A DNA stretch of 39,167 bases from Candidatus Nanosyncoccus nanoralicus (GCF_004138405.1 NZ_PRLL01000004.1:1-39167), one strand, 5' to 3'. Counted from the stretch's first letter, positions 15,975 to 24,309 are shown. Numbers and translations are program-made. The notes: generated by a model from the sequence alone, not told the origin.

Positions 15975-16285
15975 TGTTAGTTATTCCACGTGCAACCGAA
16001 AAAGCCTACACTGAACAAACTAAGAACACTTATATCTTTTATGTTCCAGCTGATGCAACCAAGCAAGAAGTTGCAAAGTCCATCGCTGAACAATACAATG
16101 TCACCGTTAAAGATATTCGCATCTTAATTAGAAAAGGTAAAGCAACTCGTTTCTCAAAAGGTAAACATGCTTACCCAGGTAAAACATTCCGCCGCGATCG
16201 TAAAGTAGCCTATGTTACTCTAAGCGCTGGCGATAAAATCCGTATTTTCGACGAAGAAAAAGTTGAGGAAGGAGATAATAAATAA
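15974..16285 (+). CDS. rplW: Ribosomal protein uL23
   Basis: 103 residues with VIPRATEKAYTEQTKNTYIFYV and the basic loop GKATRFSKGKHAYPGKTFRRDRK. uL23 lies at the exit of the nascent-peptide tunnel and docks trigger factor and SRP. The conserved N-terminal P-x-x-TEKA pattern is complete, and the acidic tail EEKVEEGDNK is short. Overlaps both rplD and rplB by one base (TAATG on both sides). Confidence 0.93.
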   Translation: MLVIPRATEKAYTEQTKNTYIFYVPADATKQEVAKSIAEQYNVTVKDIRILIRKGKATRFSKGKHAYPGKTFRRDRKVAYVTLSAGDKIRIFDEEKVEEGDNK

Positions 16286-17121
16286 TGAGCATTAAAGCTT
16301 ATCGTCCTACCACTCCTGCTCAGCGCCAGAAGACTACCCAGGATTTCGATCAAATCACTACAAGAAAACCACTTAAGTCTTTATTAAAAGCTAAAAAGCA
16401 GAATGCTGGTAAAAACAGCCAAGGACGTATCACTGTCCGCCATCGTGGTGGTGGTGTAAAACGTCACTATCGCTTAGTTACCCATAATCTTCCAAAGAAT
16501 ATGACCTTTGAAATTATGGAAATTGAGTACGATCCAAACCGTAGCGCACGTATTGCCCGTGTCAAAGACACTAACAATACTTTCTACTACGTTATTGCAG
16601 ATTCTAAGATGTTTAAGGGTAAAACCTTCCAAACCGGTGCCGAGGCTCCAATCGAAGAATCTAACCGTCTACCACTTAGCAATATTCCAGTTGGTACCAT
16701 GGTTTACTCCATCGAGCTAACTCCAGGTCGCGGTGCACAGATGGTTCGCTCTGCTGGTAACTCAGCTCAGCTTATGGCAAAAGAAGGTGCTTATGCAACT
16801 CTTCGTATGCCTTCCGGCGAAGTTCGTAAAGTTCTTGCAACTTGTGAAGCTTCAATTGGTACAGTTGGTAACATGCAACACCAAAATATTAAAATCGGTT
16901 CAGCTGGTCGTGTCCGCCGCAAAGGCATTCGCCCAACCGTCCGTGGTGTTGTCATGAACGCTACAGATCACCCACACGGTGGTGGTGACGGTGGCCGTCA
17001 CGGTACTGGTAAAGCTCCTCGTACACCATGGGGTCAGCTCACTCTTGGCTTCCGTACTCGCCACAATAAGAAAACTAATAAAATGATCGTGCGCAGTCGT
17101 CACGAAGGAAAGAGGAAATAG
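16285..17121 (+). CDS. rplB: Ribosomal protein uL2
   Basis: 278 residues. The N-terminal half has QGRITVRHRGGGVKRHYRLV (OB-like fold) and the C-terminal half has GTVGNMQHQNIKIGSAGRVRRKGIRPTVRGVVMNATDHPH followed by GGGDGGRHG, with the conserved His of the DHPHGGG motif that is needed for peptidyl-transferase activity and subunit joining. Length matches the family (about 275). The gene ends in TAG, and rpsS starts three bases on. Confidence 0.98.
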   Translation: MSIKAYRPTTPAQRQKTTQDFDQITTRKPLKSLLKAKKQNAGKNSQGRITVRHRGGGVKRHYRLVTHNLPKNMTFEIMEIEYDPNRSARIARVKDTNNTFYYVIADSKMFKGKTFQTGAEAPIEESNRLPLSNIPVGTMVYSIELTPGRGAQMVRSAGNSAQLMAKEGAYATLRMPSGEVRKVLATCEASIGTVGNMQHQNIKIGSAGRVRRKGIRPTVRGVVMNATDHPHGGGDGGRHGTGKAPRTPWGQLTLGFRTRHNKKTNKMIVRSRHEGKRK

Positions 17122-17124
17122 TCT

Positions 17125-17415
17125 ATGGGAAGAAGCCTCAAAAAAGGTCCTTTCGTGGATTTTAAATTAGAAAAGAAAATCAAAGCTCTTTCTGCCGAAG
17201 ATCGCACCGTAATCAAAACTTGGGCACGCTACTCAACAATCTTCCCAGAGATGGTTGGTCGCACAGTTGCCGTTCATAACGGTAAAGTTCATGTTCCAGT
17301 TTTCGTTTCAGAAAATATGGTCGGTCACAAGCTTGGCGAATTTGCCCCAACTCGCAAATTTAAACGCCATGGTGGTAAGAAAGCCGCTGAAGCTGCAAAA
17401 CGAGGAGGTAAATAA
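17125..17415 (+). CDS. rpsS: Ribosomal protein uS19
   Basis: 96 residues starting [19 protein letters not shown], then [46 protein letters not shown] and the RHGGKK basic tail. All are canonical for uS19, which sits in the 30S head by the decoding site and contacts uS13. The start follows an in-frame AAAGAGGAAATAGT. The stop overlaps rplV. Confidence 0.97.
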   Translation: MGRSLKKGPFVDFKLEKKIKALSAEDRTVIKTWARYSTIFPEMVGRTVAVHNGKVHVPVFVSENMVGHKLGEFAPTRKFKRHGGKKAAEAAKRGGK

Positions 17416-17801
17416 TGTCTACTCATTTTGCACATGCATATATTAAAGGTATTGACTCAATGCCACGCAAAACCAGCATTGTCGCAAGTCTAGTTCGTGA
17501 TCGTTACGTAGCCGACGCTATCGTAATCCTCGAACATACTCCACGTCGTGCTGCTCGTCCAGTTCTAAAGGCCATCGATTCCGCCAAGGCTAATCTATTG
17601 AATTCTGGCGTTTCAATCGATCCTAAGACAATTCGCATTGCTCGCATTTCAGTCACCGCAGGTACACGTATTCGTCGCTTTGTTCCTGCATCACGCGGTC
17701 GCGCTCTTCCTTTCGAAAAAGTCTCCAGCAACATCTTTGTTGAAGTAGCTGGTGAAGAGAAAGCTAAAAAAGCCGAGACCACTAAAAAGGAGGACAAGTA
17801 A
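17415..17801 (+). CDS. rplV: Ribosomal protein uL22
   Basis: 128 residues. It reads as uL22 from AHAYIKGIDSMPRKTSIVASLVR through RAARPVLKAIDSAKANL and the tunnel-lining hairpin ISVTAGTRIRRFVPASRGRALPF, where the loop tip is lost or shifted in macrolide resistance in other species. The start at 17415 overlaps the rpsS stop (TAATG) and follows GGAGG. The C-terminal EEKAKKAETTKKEDK is a charged tail that also supplies the AAGGAGG for rpsC. Confidence 0.95.
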   Translation: MSTHFAHAYIKGIDSMPRKTSIVASLVRDRYVADAIVILEHTPRRAARPVLKAIDSAKANLLNSGVSIDPKTIRIARISVTAGTRIRRFVPASRGRALPFEKVSSNIFVEVAGEEKAKKAETTKKEDK

Positions 17802-18427
17802 TGGGACAAAAAGTTAACCCTGTTTCTTATCGTCTACAAATCAGCAAAGACTGGTCTTCCAAATGGTTTACCAGAAATACTGACTTCAAAAAATGGTTAA
17901 TTGAAGATGTTAAGATTCGCGAGGCTATTGAAAATCGTTTTAAGTCTCGTCCAACTATTGCTCGCATTGATATCGAGCGTACCGACAACCTAACTACTAT
18001 CACTATTCGTACCGCAAAAGCAGGTGCCGTGATCGGTAAACAAGGTGCAGGTATTAACGAAATCAAGAAAGAGCTTGAAAAATTTGTTTCACAGCCAATC
18101 CGTATTAATGTTGAAGAAGTTAAAAAACCAGAACTTTCTGCCAAATTAGTGGCTGAGAATATTGGCTTCCAACTCGGTAAGCGTATGAATTTCCGCCGTG
18201 CCGTCAAGATGGCTAGCCAGTCCACTATGACTGCAGGAGCTAAAGGTGTTCGTATCGAAGTTTCCGGCCGTCTTAACGGTGCTGAAATGTCACGCCGTGA
18301 AAAGTTCATCGAGGGTTCAGTTCCTCTACATACTCTTCGCGCTGATATCGACTTCCATATCCACCACGCTCCAACCATCGCTGGTATTGTTGGCGTCAAG
18401 GTCTGGATCTATAAGGGAGAGAAATAA
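17801..18427 (+). CDS. rpsC: Ribosomal protein uS3
   Basis: 208 residues. MGQKVNPVSYRL opens the N-terminal domain. A KH domain follows with AGAVIGKQGAGINEIKKEL, where GKQG is the GxxG loop, and the C-terminal domain has GKRMNFRRAVK and VRIEVSGRLNGAEMSRREKF. uS3 lines the mRNA entry channel and has helicase-like unwinding activity together with uS4. Length is normal. Overlaps rplV by one base. Confidence 0.97.
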   Translation: MGQKVNPVSYRLQISKDWSSKWFTRNTDFKKWLIEDVKIREAIENRFKSRPTIARIDIERTDNLTTITIRTAKAGAVIGKQGAGINEIKKELEKFVSQPIRINVEEVKKPELSAKLVAENIGFQLGKRMNFRRAVKMASQSTMTAGAKGVRIEVSGRLNGAEMSRREKFIEGSVPLHTLRADIDFHIHHAPTIAGIVGVKVWIYKGEK

Positions 18428-18429
18428 TT

Positions 18430-18849
18430 ATGGCTATTTTACTTCCAAGTCGCGTTGCACATCGCAAAGTTAGAAAAGGCAAAAACAATGGCATAGCAAC
18501 TCGTTGTAATACAGTTGCATTTGGTGAGTTTGGACTCATGTCACTCGACAACGAGCGTATCAACTCACGCCAAATCGAGGCTGCCCGTCAGGCTATCACT
18601 CGCTACATCAAGCGTGGTGGTAAAGTCTGGATCCGCATCTTCCCACACACCCCAGTCACCAAGAAACCTCTTGATGTTAAAATGGGTTCTGGTAAAGGTG
18701 AGCCACAGTTCTACGTTGCCAAAGTTAAAACCGGTACAGTTATGTTCGAAATGGGCGAAGTTACCGAAGAGCAGGCAAAAGAAGCTCTCCGTCTTGCTTC
18801 CCACAAACTACCTGTCCGCTGTAAGTTCGTCAGGAAAGGAGATCAGTAA
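18430..18849 (+). CDS. rplP: Ribosomal protein uL16
   Basis: 139 residues with [65 protein letters not shown] and [15 protein letters not shown]. The GSGKGEP loop and the basic helices fit uL16, which sits next to the A-site and is one of the last proteins added to the 50S. Start 18430 has GGGAGAAATAATT upstream. Confidence 0.97.
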   Translation: MAILLPSRVAHRKVRKGKNNGIATRCNTVAFGEFGLMSLDNERINSRQIEAARQAITRYIKRGGKVWIRIFPHTPVTKKPLDVKMGSGKGEPQFYVAKVKTGTVMFEMGEVTEEQAKEALRLASHKLPVRCKFVRKGDQ

Positions 18850-18851
18850 TT

Positions 18852-19037
18852 ATGGCAGAAAAACAAGCTAAAAAAGCTGAAAAAGTTCTAAAACCGTTAG
18901 CTGATCTTCAAAAAGAATTACTCGAAGCTCGTCGTGGATTAATTGAAGGAACTCTTCAAAATCCACACAAGATCAAAGCTTTAAGGAAAGAAATCGCAAG
19001 ATCAAAAACGTTAATTAATCAAGGAAAGGGAGCCTAA
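18852..19037 (+). CDS. rpmC: Ribosomal protein uL29
   Basis: 61 residues: two helices with LQKELLEARRGLIEGTLQN and HKIKALRKEIARSKTLINQ, the standard uL29 helical hairpin near the tunnel exit. Starts three bases after rplP with a GGAAAGGAGATCAG site. Confidence 0.92.
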   Translation: MAEKQAKKAEKVLKPLADLQKELLEARRGLIEGTLQNPHKIKALRKEIARSKTLINQGKGA

Positions 19038-19039
19038 GT

Positions 19040-19351
19040 ATGGCACAAACACTTCAAGGAGTAGTTACTTCTGACAAACGTGACAAGACCATCACTGTCT
19101 CCATCACTAACCGCGAAACTCACCCACTCTATCGCAAGCAGTACTCACACACTCGTAAGTACACCGCTCATGATGAGAATAATGAGGCAAAGTTAGGAGA
19201 CAAGGTTGAAATCACCGCTTGCCGTCCTTATTCAAAGACCTGCACCTATAAACTCGTCAAGATTCTTGAGCGATCACATGGTACAGTTGAACTTAGAGAC
19301 GATGTCAAGAATGCACTACCTGAAGATGAAACCACAGGGGAGGAAAATTAA
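19040..19351 (+). CDS. rpsQ: Ribosomal protein uS17
   Basis: 103 residues, slightly longer than the usual 82-90. [19 protein letters not shown] and [19 protein letters not shown], then [20 protein letters not shown], give the OB fold of uS17, an early 30S assembly protein. The C-terminal 20 residues ([19 protein letters not shown]) are an acidic extension. Confidence 0.95.
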   Translation: MAQTLQGVVTSDKRDKTITVSITNRETHPLYRKQYSHTRKYTAHDENNEAKLGDKVEITACRPYSKTCTYKLVKILERSHGTVELRDDVKNALPEDETTGEEN

Positions 19352-19353
19352 TT

Positions 19354-19722
19354 ATGATTCAACAGGAAACTAGATTGCATGTAGCCGACAACAGTGGCGC
19401 CAAGGAACTTGGAGTAATCCGTGTCCTTGGTGGTACTCGTGCTCGTTACGCTCGTGTTGGTGACATTGTTACCGCCAGTGTTAAGGAAGCTTCACCTACA
19501 GGCAACATTAAAAAGAAGGCTGTCGTTCGTGCTGTTATTGTACGCACTCGTGGCCAAATTCGCCGCGCAGATGGATCAACCATCCGCTTCGACGACAACG
19601 CTGCCGTCATTATCAATGACGACAAAAACCCTAAAGGTACCCGTGTCTTCGGACCGGTTCCACGCGAACTTCGCGAACTTGGTTTTAACAAGATTATCAG
19701 CTTAGCACCGGAGGTACTCTAA
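19354..19722 (+). CDS. rplN: Ribosomal protein uL14
   Basis: 122 residues, the standard length: [48 protein letters not shown], then [20 protein letters not shown] and [24 protein letters not shown]. uL14 makes intersubunit bridges and is the RsfS binding site in bacteria that have it. The next gene, rplX, follows after one base. Confidence 0.98.
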   Translation: MIQQETRLHVADNSGAKELGVIRVLGGTRARYARVGDIVTASVKEASPTGNIKKKAVVRAVIVRTRGQIRRADGSTIRFDDNAAVIINDDKNPKGTRVFGPVPRELRELGFNKIISLAPEVL

Positions 19723-19723
19723 T

Positions 19724-19951
19724 ATGGCCCAAAATCTCAAATCAGGCGATGTTGTAACCATTATCGCCGGTGACAACAAAGGTAAATCTGGTAAGATCGT
19801 CAAAATGGATCGCAAAAACCACAAAGCTATGATCGAAGGGATTGGAATTCGTGAACGCCACATGCGTGCAACTCAATTCAATCCAAAGGGCGGCAAGAAA
19901 GATATTCATGTCGGTATCGATCTTTCAAACCTTAAGAAAGAAGGGAAATAA
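19724..19951 (+). CDS. rplX: Ribosomal protein uL24
   Basis: 75 residues, a short uL24 (usual 100-105) with the KOW motif GDVVTIIAGDNKGKSGKIVKM and the NPKGGKKDIHVGIDLSNL end. It binds the 5' region of 23S rRNA early in 50S assembly. The C-terminal part of longer homologues is missing, which may be lineage-specific. Confidence 0.94.
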   Translation: MAQNLKSGDVVTIIAGDNKGKSGKIVKMDRKNHKAMIEGIGIRERHMRATQFNPKGGKKDIHVGIDLSNLKKEGK

Positions 19952-19953
19952 TT

Positions 19954-20526
19954 ATGTCAGATAAATATATTCCTCGTCTTAAAACACTTTACAACGACGA
20001 AATCGTTAAGAACCTTGAAAAAGAGTTAAATATCGATAATGTCAATAAGCTACCAAAGCTTGAGAAAGTCATCATCTCATGTGGTGTTGGTAAAAAACGC
20101 GAAGACAAGCATTTCACTGAAACCGTAGCCTTGACTCTCGAAAAGATCGCTGGTCAAGCTCCAACCTCACGTCTTGCAAAAAAATCAATCGCATCTTTCA
20201 AAATCCGTAAAGGAATGGGCGCCCCAGTTGGCTATCTCGTCACATTACGCAACGACAAGATGTATGAATTCGTTGACCGCTTTATTAGCATTGCCTTACC
20301 TCATGTTCGTGACTTCCACGGCGTACCTACAAATTCATTCGATATGCAAGGTAACTACTCAATTGGTCTTAAAGAGCAAACCGTCTTCCCAGAAATCACC
20401 TTCGAAGATGCTTCAGTATTGCACGGCCTCGAAGTTACTTTTATTATCAAGAATGGCTCCAAGGAAGGCAGCCGCAAGTTATTAGAGGCATTTGGTATGC
20501 CTTTTGAAAAGAAGGAGAGCAAATAA
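19954..20526 (+). CDS. rplE: Ribosomal protein uL5
   Basis: 190 residues: [77 protein letters not shown] and [18 protein letters not shown] are uL5 signatures. uL5 binds 5S rRNA in the central protuberance. The C-terminus ends [11 protein letters not shown], and AAGGAG within it serves rpsN. Confidence 0.98.
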   Translation: MSDKYIPRLKTLYNDEIVKNLEKELNIDNVNKLPKLEKVIISCGVGKKREDKHFTETVALTLEKIAGQAPTSRLAKKSIASFKIRKGMGAPVGYLVTLRNDKMYEFVDRFISIALPHVRDFHGVPTNSFDMQGNYSIGLKEQTVFPEITFEDASVLHGLEVTFIIKNGSKEGSRKLLEAFGMPFEKKESK

Positions 20527-20527
20527 T

Positions 20528-20797
20528 ATGGCGAAAAAATCAGCAGTCCTTCGCGACCTCAAACGCCAGAAAATGTTTGACAAATACAAAGCCAAACGCG
20601 CTGAATTAAAGGCAGCTGGCGACCTAGAAGGTCTTCAAAAATTACCTAAAAACTCAAGCCCAACCCGTCTTAAGAACCGCGACCTACTTGATGGTCGTCC
20701 ACGTGGCTACATGCGCCGCTTTGGTCTAAGTCGTATTAGCTTCCGTGAAAAAGCTAGCAAGGGTGAGATCCCTGGTGTAACAAAGAGTAGTTGGTAA
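20528..20797 (+). CDS. rpsN: Ribosomal protein uS14, long Cys-less form
   Basis: 89 residues from ATG 20528, preceded by AAGGAG; an ATG at 20492 inside rplE is in frame but has no ribosome-binding site and would add a non-family N-terminus. It reads [52 protein letters not shown]. This is the long uS14 that lacks the two zinc CxxC pairs of the short form. It binds 16S rRNA in the 30S head next to uS3 and uS19. Confidence 0.95.
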   Translation: MAKKSAVLRDLKRQKMFDKYKAKRAELKAAGDLEGLQKLPKNSSPTRLKNRDLLDGRPRGYMRRFGLSRISFREKASKGEIPGVTKSSW

Positions 20798-20812
20798 GGA
20801 AAGGAGTAAGTT

Positions 20813-21214
20813 ATGTCATTACAATCAACAGATCAGATCGCAGACCTTATCACCCGCATCCGTAACGCTATCATGGTTAACAAAAATGAAATTAGCGTTC
20901 CAGCTTCTAAGCTTAAGCTTGCAATTCTTGAAGGTCTAAAGCGCACCAAATTTATCACAGACTACAGCGTTGTTGAAGCTACTCCACGTAACTCCATCCG
21001 CGTCGTAATCAACGAAATCAACGAAGCTCCACGCATTAACGAGATCACCAAGGTATCAAAACCAGGTCGTCGCGTTTATGCTGGCGTTGATGAACTACCA
21101 AAAGTTAAGTCAGGTCGTGGTATCGTCCTTATCTCAACTTCTAAGGGTATTATGACTGGTGACGAAGCAAAACAAGCTCGTCTCGGTGGTGAAATCCTAG
21201 TCAAAGTTTGGTAA
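20813..21214 (+). CDS. rpsH: Ribosomal protein uS8
   Basis: 133 residues with DQIADLITRIRNAIMVNKNE, PASKLKLAILEGLKRTKFI, ISKPGRRVYAGVDELPKV-like VSKPGRRVYAGVDELPKVKS and GRGIVLISTSKGIMTGDEAK, then GGEILVKVW. uS8 binds the central domain of 16S rRNA and in E. coli represses the spc operon. Here it is the last gene before a terminator and a reverse-strand insertion. Confidence 0.97.
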   Translation: MSLQSTDQIADLITRIRNAIMVNKNEISVPASKLKLAILEGLKRTKFITDYSVVEATPRNSIRVVINEINEAPRINEITKVSKPGRRVYAGVDELPKVKSGRGIVLISTSKGIMTGDEAKQARLGGEILVKVW

Positions 21215-21224
21215 TTCAATCTTA

Positions 21225-21254
21225 AAAATAGAGCCCGTCCGGCTCTATTTTTTT
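21225..21254. terminator. Bidirectional terminator between rpsH and the reverse-strand unknown gene
   Basis: AAAATAGAGCC at 21225-21235 and GGCTCTATTTT at 21241-21251 form an 11-bp inverted repeat whose flanks give a T run in both directions. It can end rpsH and the convergent gene. Confidence 0.88.
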
Positions 21255-21296
21255 GACTGTTTTTATAAAACGTTAATATACAAAAACTGTTAAATA

Positions 21297-22199
21297 CTAA
21301 AAATCTTCATCCTCAAATCTTGGGTTTTTCATAGTAACAGGTCTCTTCTGCTTCTCAAGTCTAAATATCTCTTTTATTTTTCGGATTTCATCCTCATCAA
21401 AACGCTTTATGAAATAATTATTCAAAATCTCACGCTTAGGCTCATCCTCTTCACCATCTGACAAGTATTTATAAGCGTCAATATCAAGTGAAGAAAATTT
21501 TAAATAATTCAAAACGCCCAAAATTTCCTCATATTGACTCATACTATTAATCGTTTGTATTTTTTCTTTAGCAATTTCAAGTTGCTTTAATACGTAACTA
21601 TTTCGTTCTATATCAATAATTGGGACATTGAAGAATTTGGCATGCTTGACCATCTGATCAGAGTAAAACCCATCATACGTAATCAGAAAATCTGGCATTA
21701 AACTCTGATTATTTGCATCAAAACGCCTAAGAAATACTTCATTATAAGAACTTGTGCTTTTGTAAGCTAGTTCATCGAGTGATTCGACCTCATACCGGCC
21801 GTCATGTGCGGCCATCTCACCTACATTATTAGCTGTCTGGCCATCACCTTTATATACACCAATCAAGGCATTCTTCTCGATTTTGCAAAAACCGTAAGCC
21901 ACTCCAAAAAAACTCGTGGCTGCCCCATGCATAATATTGATTTCACTGTCAACATAAGAACAACTCAAAGTATTACTTTTCTCACCCCTAATATCATTTT
22001 CCTGATTTATCCAATAATCAGGATTCAAGAGTAAATTTTGTGACCTAATAAATCCAGTTGAATTAACATCAGTATCCGGAGACAATCGATAATCCACCGT
22101 ATGTTGCAAAAATCTAATTGGAAGACCTGATAATTTATATACTAAAATTTCATTCACCCGTTCTAAACTACTCTTATTATCCACCTTATCAAAAAACAT
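21297..22199 (-). CDS. Unrecognised protein, C-terminal piece of a gene broken by duplication
   Basis: Main part of one reverse-strand gene running 22672 to 21297, split by the 131-bp duplication. About 300 residues of soluble, mixed alpha/beta sequence. Segments such as TLSCSYVDSEINIMHGAATS, SSYNEVFLRRFD, MPDFLITYDGFYSDQMVKHA and FFNVPIIDIERNSYVL look like an enzyme domain (conserved-looking S-x-S, Y-N-E and P-D motifs), but I do not recognise the family. A loose resemblance to the R...S-x-S...E layout of ADP-ribosyltransferases is speculation. Lacks signal peptide and TM segments. The Asp/Glu-rich end FEDEDF closes the protein. No start at 22199 is real: the frame continues from the piece upstream once one repeat copy is removed. 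Confidence 0.75.
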   Translation of the reverse strand: MFFDKVDNKSSLERVNEILVYKLSGLPIRFLQHTVDYRLSPDTDVNSTGFIRSQNLLLNPDYWINQENDIRGEKSNTLSCSYVDSEINIMHGAATSFFGVAYGFCKIEKNALIGVYKGDGQTANNVGEMAAHDGRYEVESLDELAYKSTSSYNEVFLRRFDANNQSLMPDFLITYDGFYSDQMVKHAKFFNVPIIDIERNSYVLKQLEIAKEKIQTINSMSQYEEILGVLNYLKFSSLDIDAYKYLSDGEEDEPKREILNNYFIKRFDEDEIRKIKEIFRLEKQKRPVTMKNPRFEDEDF

Positions 22200-22375
22200 T
22201 TCACTATCAGGTTCACAATCAAATAGAGATTCGTTAGTATTTAACTAATTGGAAGACCCGATAATTTATATACTAAAATTTCATTCACCTGACCTAAACT
22301 ACTCTTATTATCCACCTTATCAAAAAACATTTCACCATCAGGTTCACCATCAAATAGAGATTCGTTAGTATTTAA
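22114..22375 (-). repeat. Direct tandem duplication in the reverse-strand unknown gene, unit 131 bp
   Basis: Copy 1 22114-22244 and copy 2 22245-22375 differ at six positions. 131 is not a multiple of 3, so the gene frame breaks between the copies. Collapse rejoins LSGLPI to RFLQHTVDYRL. Confidence 0.96.
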
Positions 22376-22672
22376 GAACCCCAAAGAAATACCAGGCTCT
22401 CCTAAAGAAGCAGCCAAATCAAGATCTGAAAGCGTAGTTAGTTTTTCCTGCAACTCAACCTCAAGTACATCATGGATAGTCTGTTTATCGAGTTTTCGAT
22501 TAGCAGAATCTAATACCCTTTGTTGCCCAATAGACTCTTTCAGGATTTTGACCATTTGTAATTCATTTTCAAGATAAGAATCAATTGGTTTATTTTCAAA
22601 ATCAGAGCCATCTTCAGATTCACTAGCACCCCTGAAGATTGAATCGCCCTCAAAGTTCTTATCTTTATTCAT
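22241..22672 (-). CDS. Unrecognised protein, N-terminal piece of a gene broken by duplication
   Basis: First part of the same reverse-strand gene, 143 residues from the ATG complementary to 22670-22672. The N-terminus is acidic and apparently disordered (EGDSIFRGASESEDGSDFEN) and is followed by a helix-rich region of about 60 residues (ELQMVKILKESIGQQ, DVLEVELQEKLTTLSDLDL). The frame ends just after the first repeat copy is read. Collapsing the repeat gives a protein of about 414 residues. No ribosome-binding site precedes the start; a -10 like TAAAAT lies 7 nt upstream, so the mRNA may be leaderless. The gene interrupts the spc ribosomal operon. Confidence 0.75.
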   Translation of the reverse strand: MNKDKNFEGDSIFRGASESEDGSDFENKPIDSYLENELQMVKILKESIGQQRVLDSANRKLDKQTIHDVLEVELQEKLTTLSDLDLAASLGEPGISLGFLNTNESLFDGEPDGEMFFDKVDNKSSLGQVNEILVYKLSGLPIS

Positions 22673-22679
22673 AATAACT

Positions 22680-22685
22680 ATTTTA
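22680..22685 (-). promoter_or_regulatory. Possible -10 of the reverse-strand unknown gene
   Basis: TAAAAT on the minus strand, 7 nt before the start codon. No convincing -35 is visible. If used, the mRNA would be leaderless or nearly so, in agreement with the missing ribosome-binding site. Confidence 0.35.
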
Positions 22686-22732
22686 CTATAAATATTTGTT
22701 AAATTCTTGTATATATAAGAATAGGGGTGACC

Positions 22733-22761
22733 TTGCTTAAAATAGTAAAATATGCTATCAT
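22733..22761 (+). promoter_or_regulatory. Promoter restarting the spc cluster at rplF
   Basis: TTGCTT at 22733-22738, 17-bp spacer, TATCAT at 22756-22761. Predicted start near 22768, with GAAAGGAAG before the rplF ATG. It explains how rplF to rplO are expressed despite the terminator after rpsH. Confidence 0.58.
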
Positions 22762-22791
22762 CACGAGGATAATATTAATTGAAAGGAAGAT

Positions 22792-23328
22792 ATGAGTCGT
22801 ATCGGAAAACAACCTGTACAGATTCCTGCAGGAGTGACAATCACGGTCGGCGAACAGATTATTACTGTCGCTGGACCTAAAGGTTCACTCGAGGTTCCTG
22901 TTCAGGAAAACGTTGTAGTCACTATCGAAGACGGAAAAGCTATCGTCACTCGTAAGGATGACGAACCAAAGTCCCGTTCTTGGCATGGTCTACAACGCGC
23001 ACTTTTGAATAACGCCGTCATTGGCGTCACTCAAGGTTTTGAAAAGAAACTTGAGATTAATGGTGTTGGTTATCGTCTTTCAGGCGGGCCAAAGGAAATT
23101 GAGATGTCTCTCGGTTTCTCACATCCTGTTAAATACTCAGCCCCAGAAGGCGTTGAGCTAAAAACTAACAAGATGGAAATTATCGTTTCTGGCATTGACA
23201 AACAAAAAGTTGGTCAGACTGCAGCAGAAATCCGCGCCTTCAAGAAACCAGAACCATACAAGGGTAAAGGTATTAAATATGCTGACGAAGTTATTCTCCG
23301 TAAGGCAGGAAAGGCAGGAAAGAAATAA
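22792..23328 (+). CDS. rplF: Ribosomal protein uL6
   Basis: 178 residues, the standard length: SRIGKQPVQIPAGVTITV, the middle block SWHGLQRALLNNAVIGVTQG and the end PEPYKGKGIKYADEVILRKAGKAGKK. uL6 lies near the sarcin-ricin loop and factor-binding site. First gene of the second half of the spc cluster; the stop overlaps rplR. Confidence 0.98.
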   Translation: MSRIGKQPVQIPAGVTITVGEQIITVAGPKGSLEVPVQENVVVTIEDGKAIVTRKDDEPKSRSWHGLQRALLNNAVIGVTQGFEKKLEINGVGYRLSGGPKEIEMSLGFSHPVKYSAPEGVELKTNKMEIIVSGIDKQKVGQTAAEIRAFKKPEPYKGKGIKYADEVILRKAGKAGKK

Positions 23329-23657
23329 TGAATAAAGTTTTTCGTGCAAATCGAACCCGTGCTAAGATCCACGGCACCGAGGAGCGTCCTCGTCTTACTG
23401 TCCACATCAGTAATCTAAACGTTACTGCACAAATCATTAACGATGACACGATGTCTACACTTGCTTACGCAACAACCGTCGGCAAAAAGATGACTGGTTC
23501 AATGTCAGAAAAAGCAGCTCAAATTGGTACTGAAATTGCCAAATTAGCTAAAAAAGCAAATATCAGCAAGGTTGTTTTCGACCGAGGCTCAAGACTCTAT
23601 GCTGGACGCATGTCTTCACTCGCCGATGCAGCTCGTAAGGAAGGATTGGAGTTCTAA
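23328..23657 (+). CDS. rplR: Ribosomal protein uL18
   Basis: 109 residues with FRANRTRAKIHGTEERPRL, VHISNLNVTAQIIND, and the diagnostic VVFDRGSRLYAGRMSSLADAARKEGLEF. uL18 binds 5S rRNA with uL5. Its ATG overlaps the rplF stop (TAATG), and rpsE starts right after it with GGAAGGATTGGAG in the 3' end as its site. Confidence 0.95.
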   Translation: MNKVFRANRTRAKIHGTEERPRLTVHISNLNVTAQIINDDTMSTLAYATTVGKKMTGSMSEKAAQIGTEIAKLAKKANISKVVFDRGSRLYAGRMSSLADAARKEGLEF

Positions 23658-23658
23658 T

Positions 23659-24309
23659 ATGGCCGACGCAAATACAACTGCTCCAAAGCAACCAAAAGTT
23701 GTCAATAAGTCTGGTACTTTAAAGATGACTGACGAAGTTGCCGCTACCAAGCAGACCCGCGATATGTCAGGTCGACCAATGCGCAAAAACACACGTCGTG
23801 ACCGCGTTAAAGCCGACAATACACCAAAAGAATTTGAAGAAATCACCATCAATATTGATCGCGTTTCTCGTACCGTCAAAGGCGGTCGCCGTATGCGCTT
23901 TAAAGCTCTTGTTGCCGTAGGTAATAAGAAAAATAAAGTTGGTGTCGGTGTAGCAAAAGGCGGTGACGTTACTACTGCTGTTCAAAAAGCTGTTCGTGTT
24001 GCTAAAAAGAACATGATCACCTTCAATTTGAACGAAGAGACTATCTGCCACGAAGTTGAAACCAAAACCACGGGTGCTCGCGTCTTAATGAAGCCTGCCG
24101 CTCCTGGTACTGGTATTATCGCTGGCGGTATCGTCCGTTCTGTCATTGGCCTCACTGGAATTAAGAACTTAATTTCCAAATCACTTGGCTCAACCAATAA
24201 AGTAAACATTGCTTATGCCGTTATCGAAGGTCTTAGACAGCAAGTTCCACGCGCAAAATGGAATACTACTATCGAAAAAAATAAAACCTCCAAAAAGGAG
24301 AATAAATAA
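23659..24309 (+). CDS. rpsE: Ribosomal protein uS5 with basic N-terminal extension
   Basis: 216 residues from ATG 23659, which directly follows the rplR stop; an in-frame ATG at 23572 lies inside rplR and is disfavoured. Residues 1-60 are Lys/Arg/Thr-rich and longer than the usual uS5 N-terminus. The double-stranded-RNA-like domain follows (INIDRVSRTVKGGRRMRFKA, VGVGVAKGGDVTTAVQKAV), then the C-terminal domain with TKTTGARVLMKPAAPGTGII and GGIVRSVIGLTGIKNLISKS. uS5 helps decoding fidelity and mRNA entry. The stop overlaps rplO, with no rpmD in between. Confidence 0.97.
   Translation: MADANTTAPKQPKVVNKSGTLKMTDEVAATKQTRDMSGRPMRKNTRRDRVKADNTPKEFEEITINIDRVSRTVKGGRRMRFKALVAVGNKKNKVGVGVAKGGDVTTAVQKAVRVAKKNMITFNLNEETICHEVETKTTGARVLMKPAAPGTGIIAGGIVRSVIGLTGIKNLISKSLGSTNKVNIAYAVIEGLRQQVPRAKWNTTIEKNKTSKKENK

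Noticed and set aside
17827..18399. 190-codon open frame antisense to rpsC
   Set aside because: No recognisable protein, wholly overlaps the well-supported uS3 gene and is a shadow of its codon pattern.
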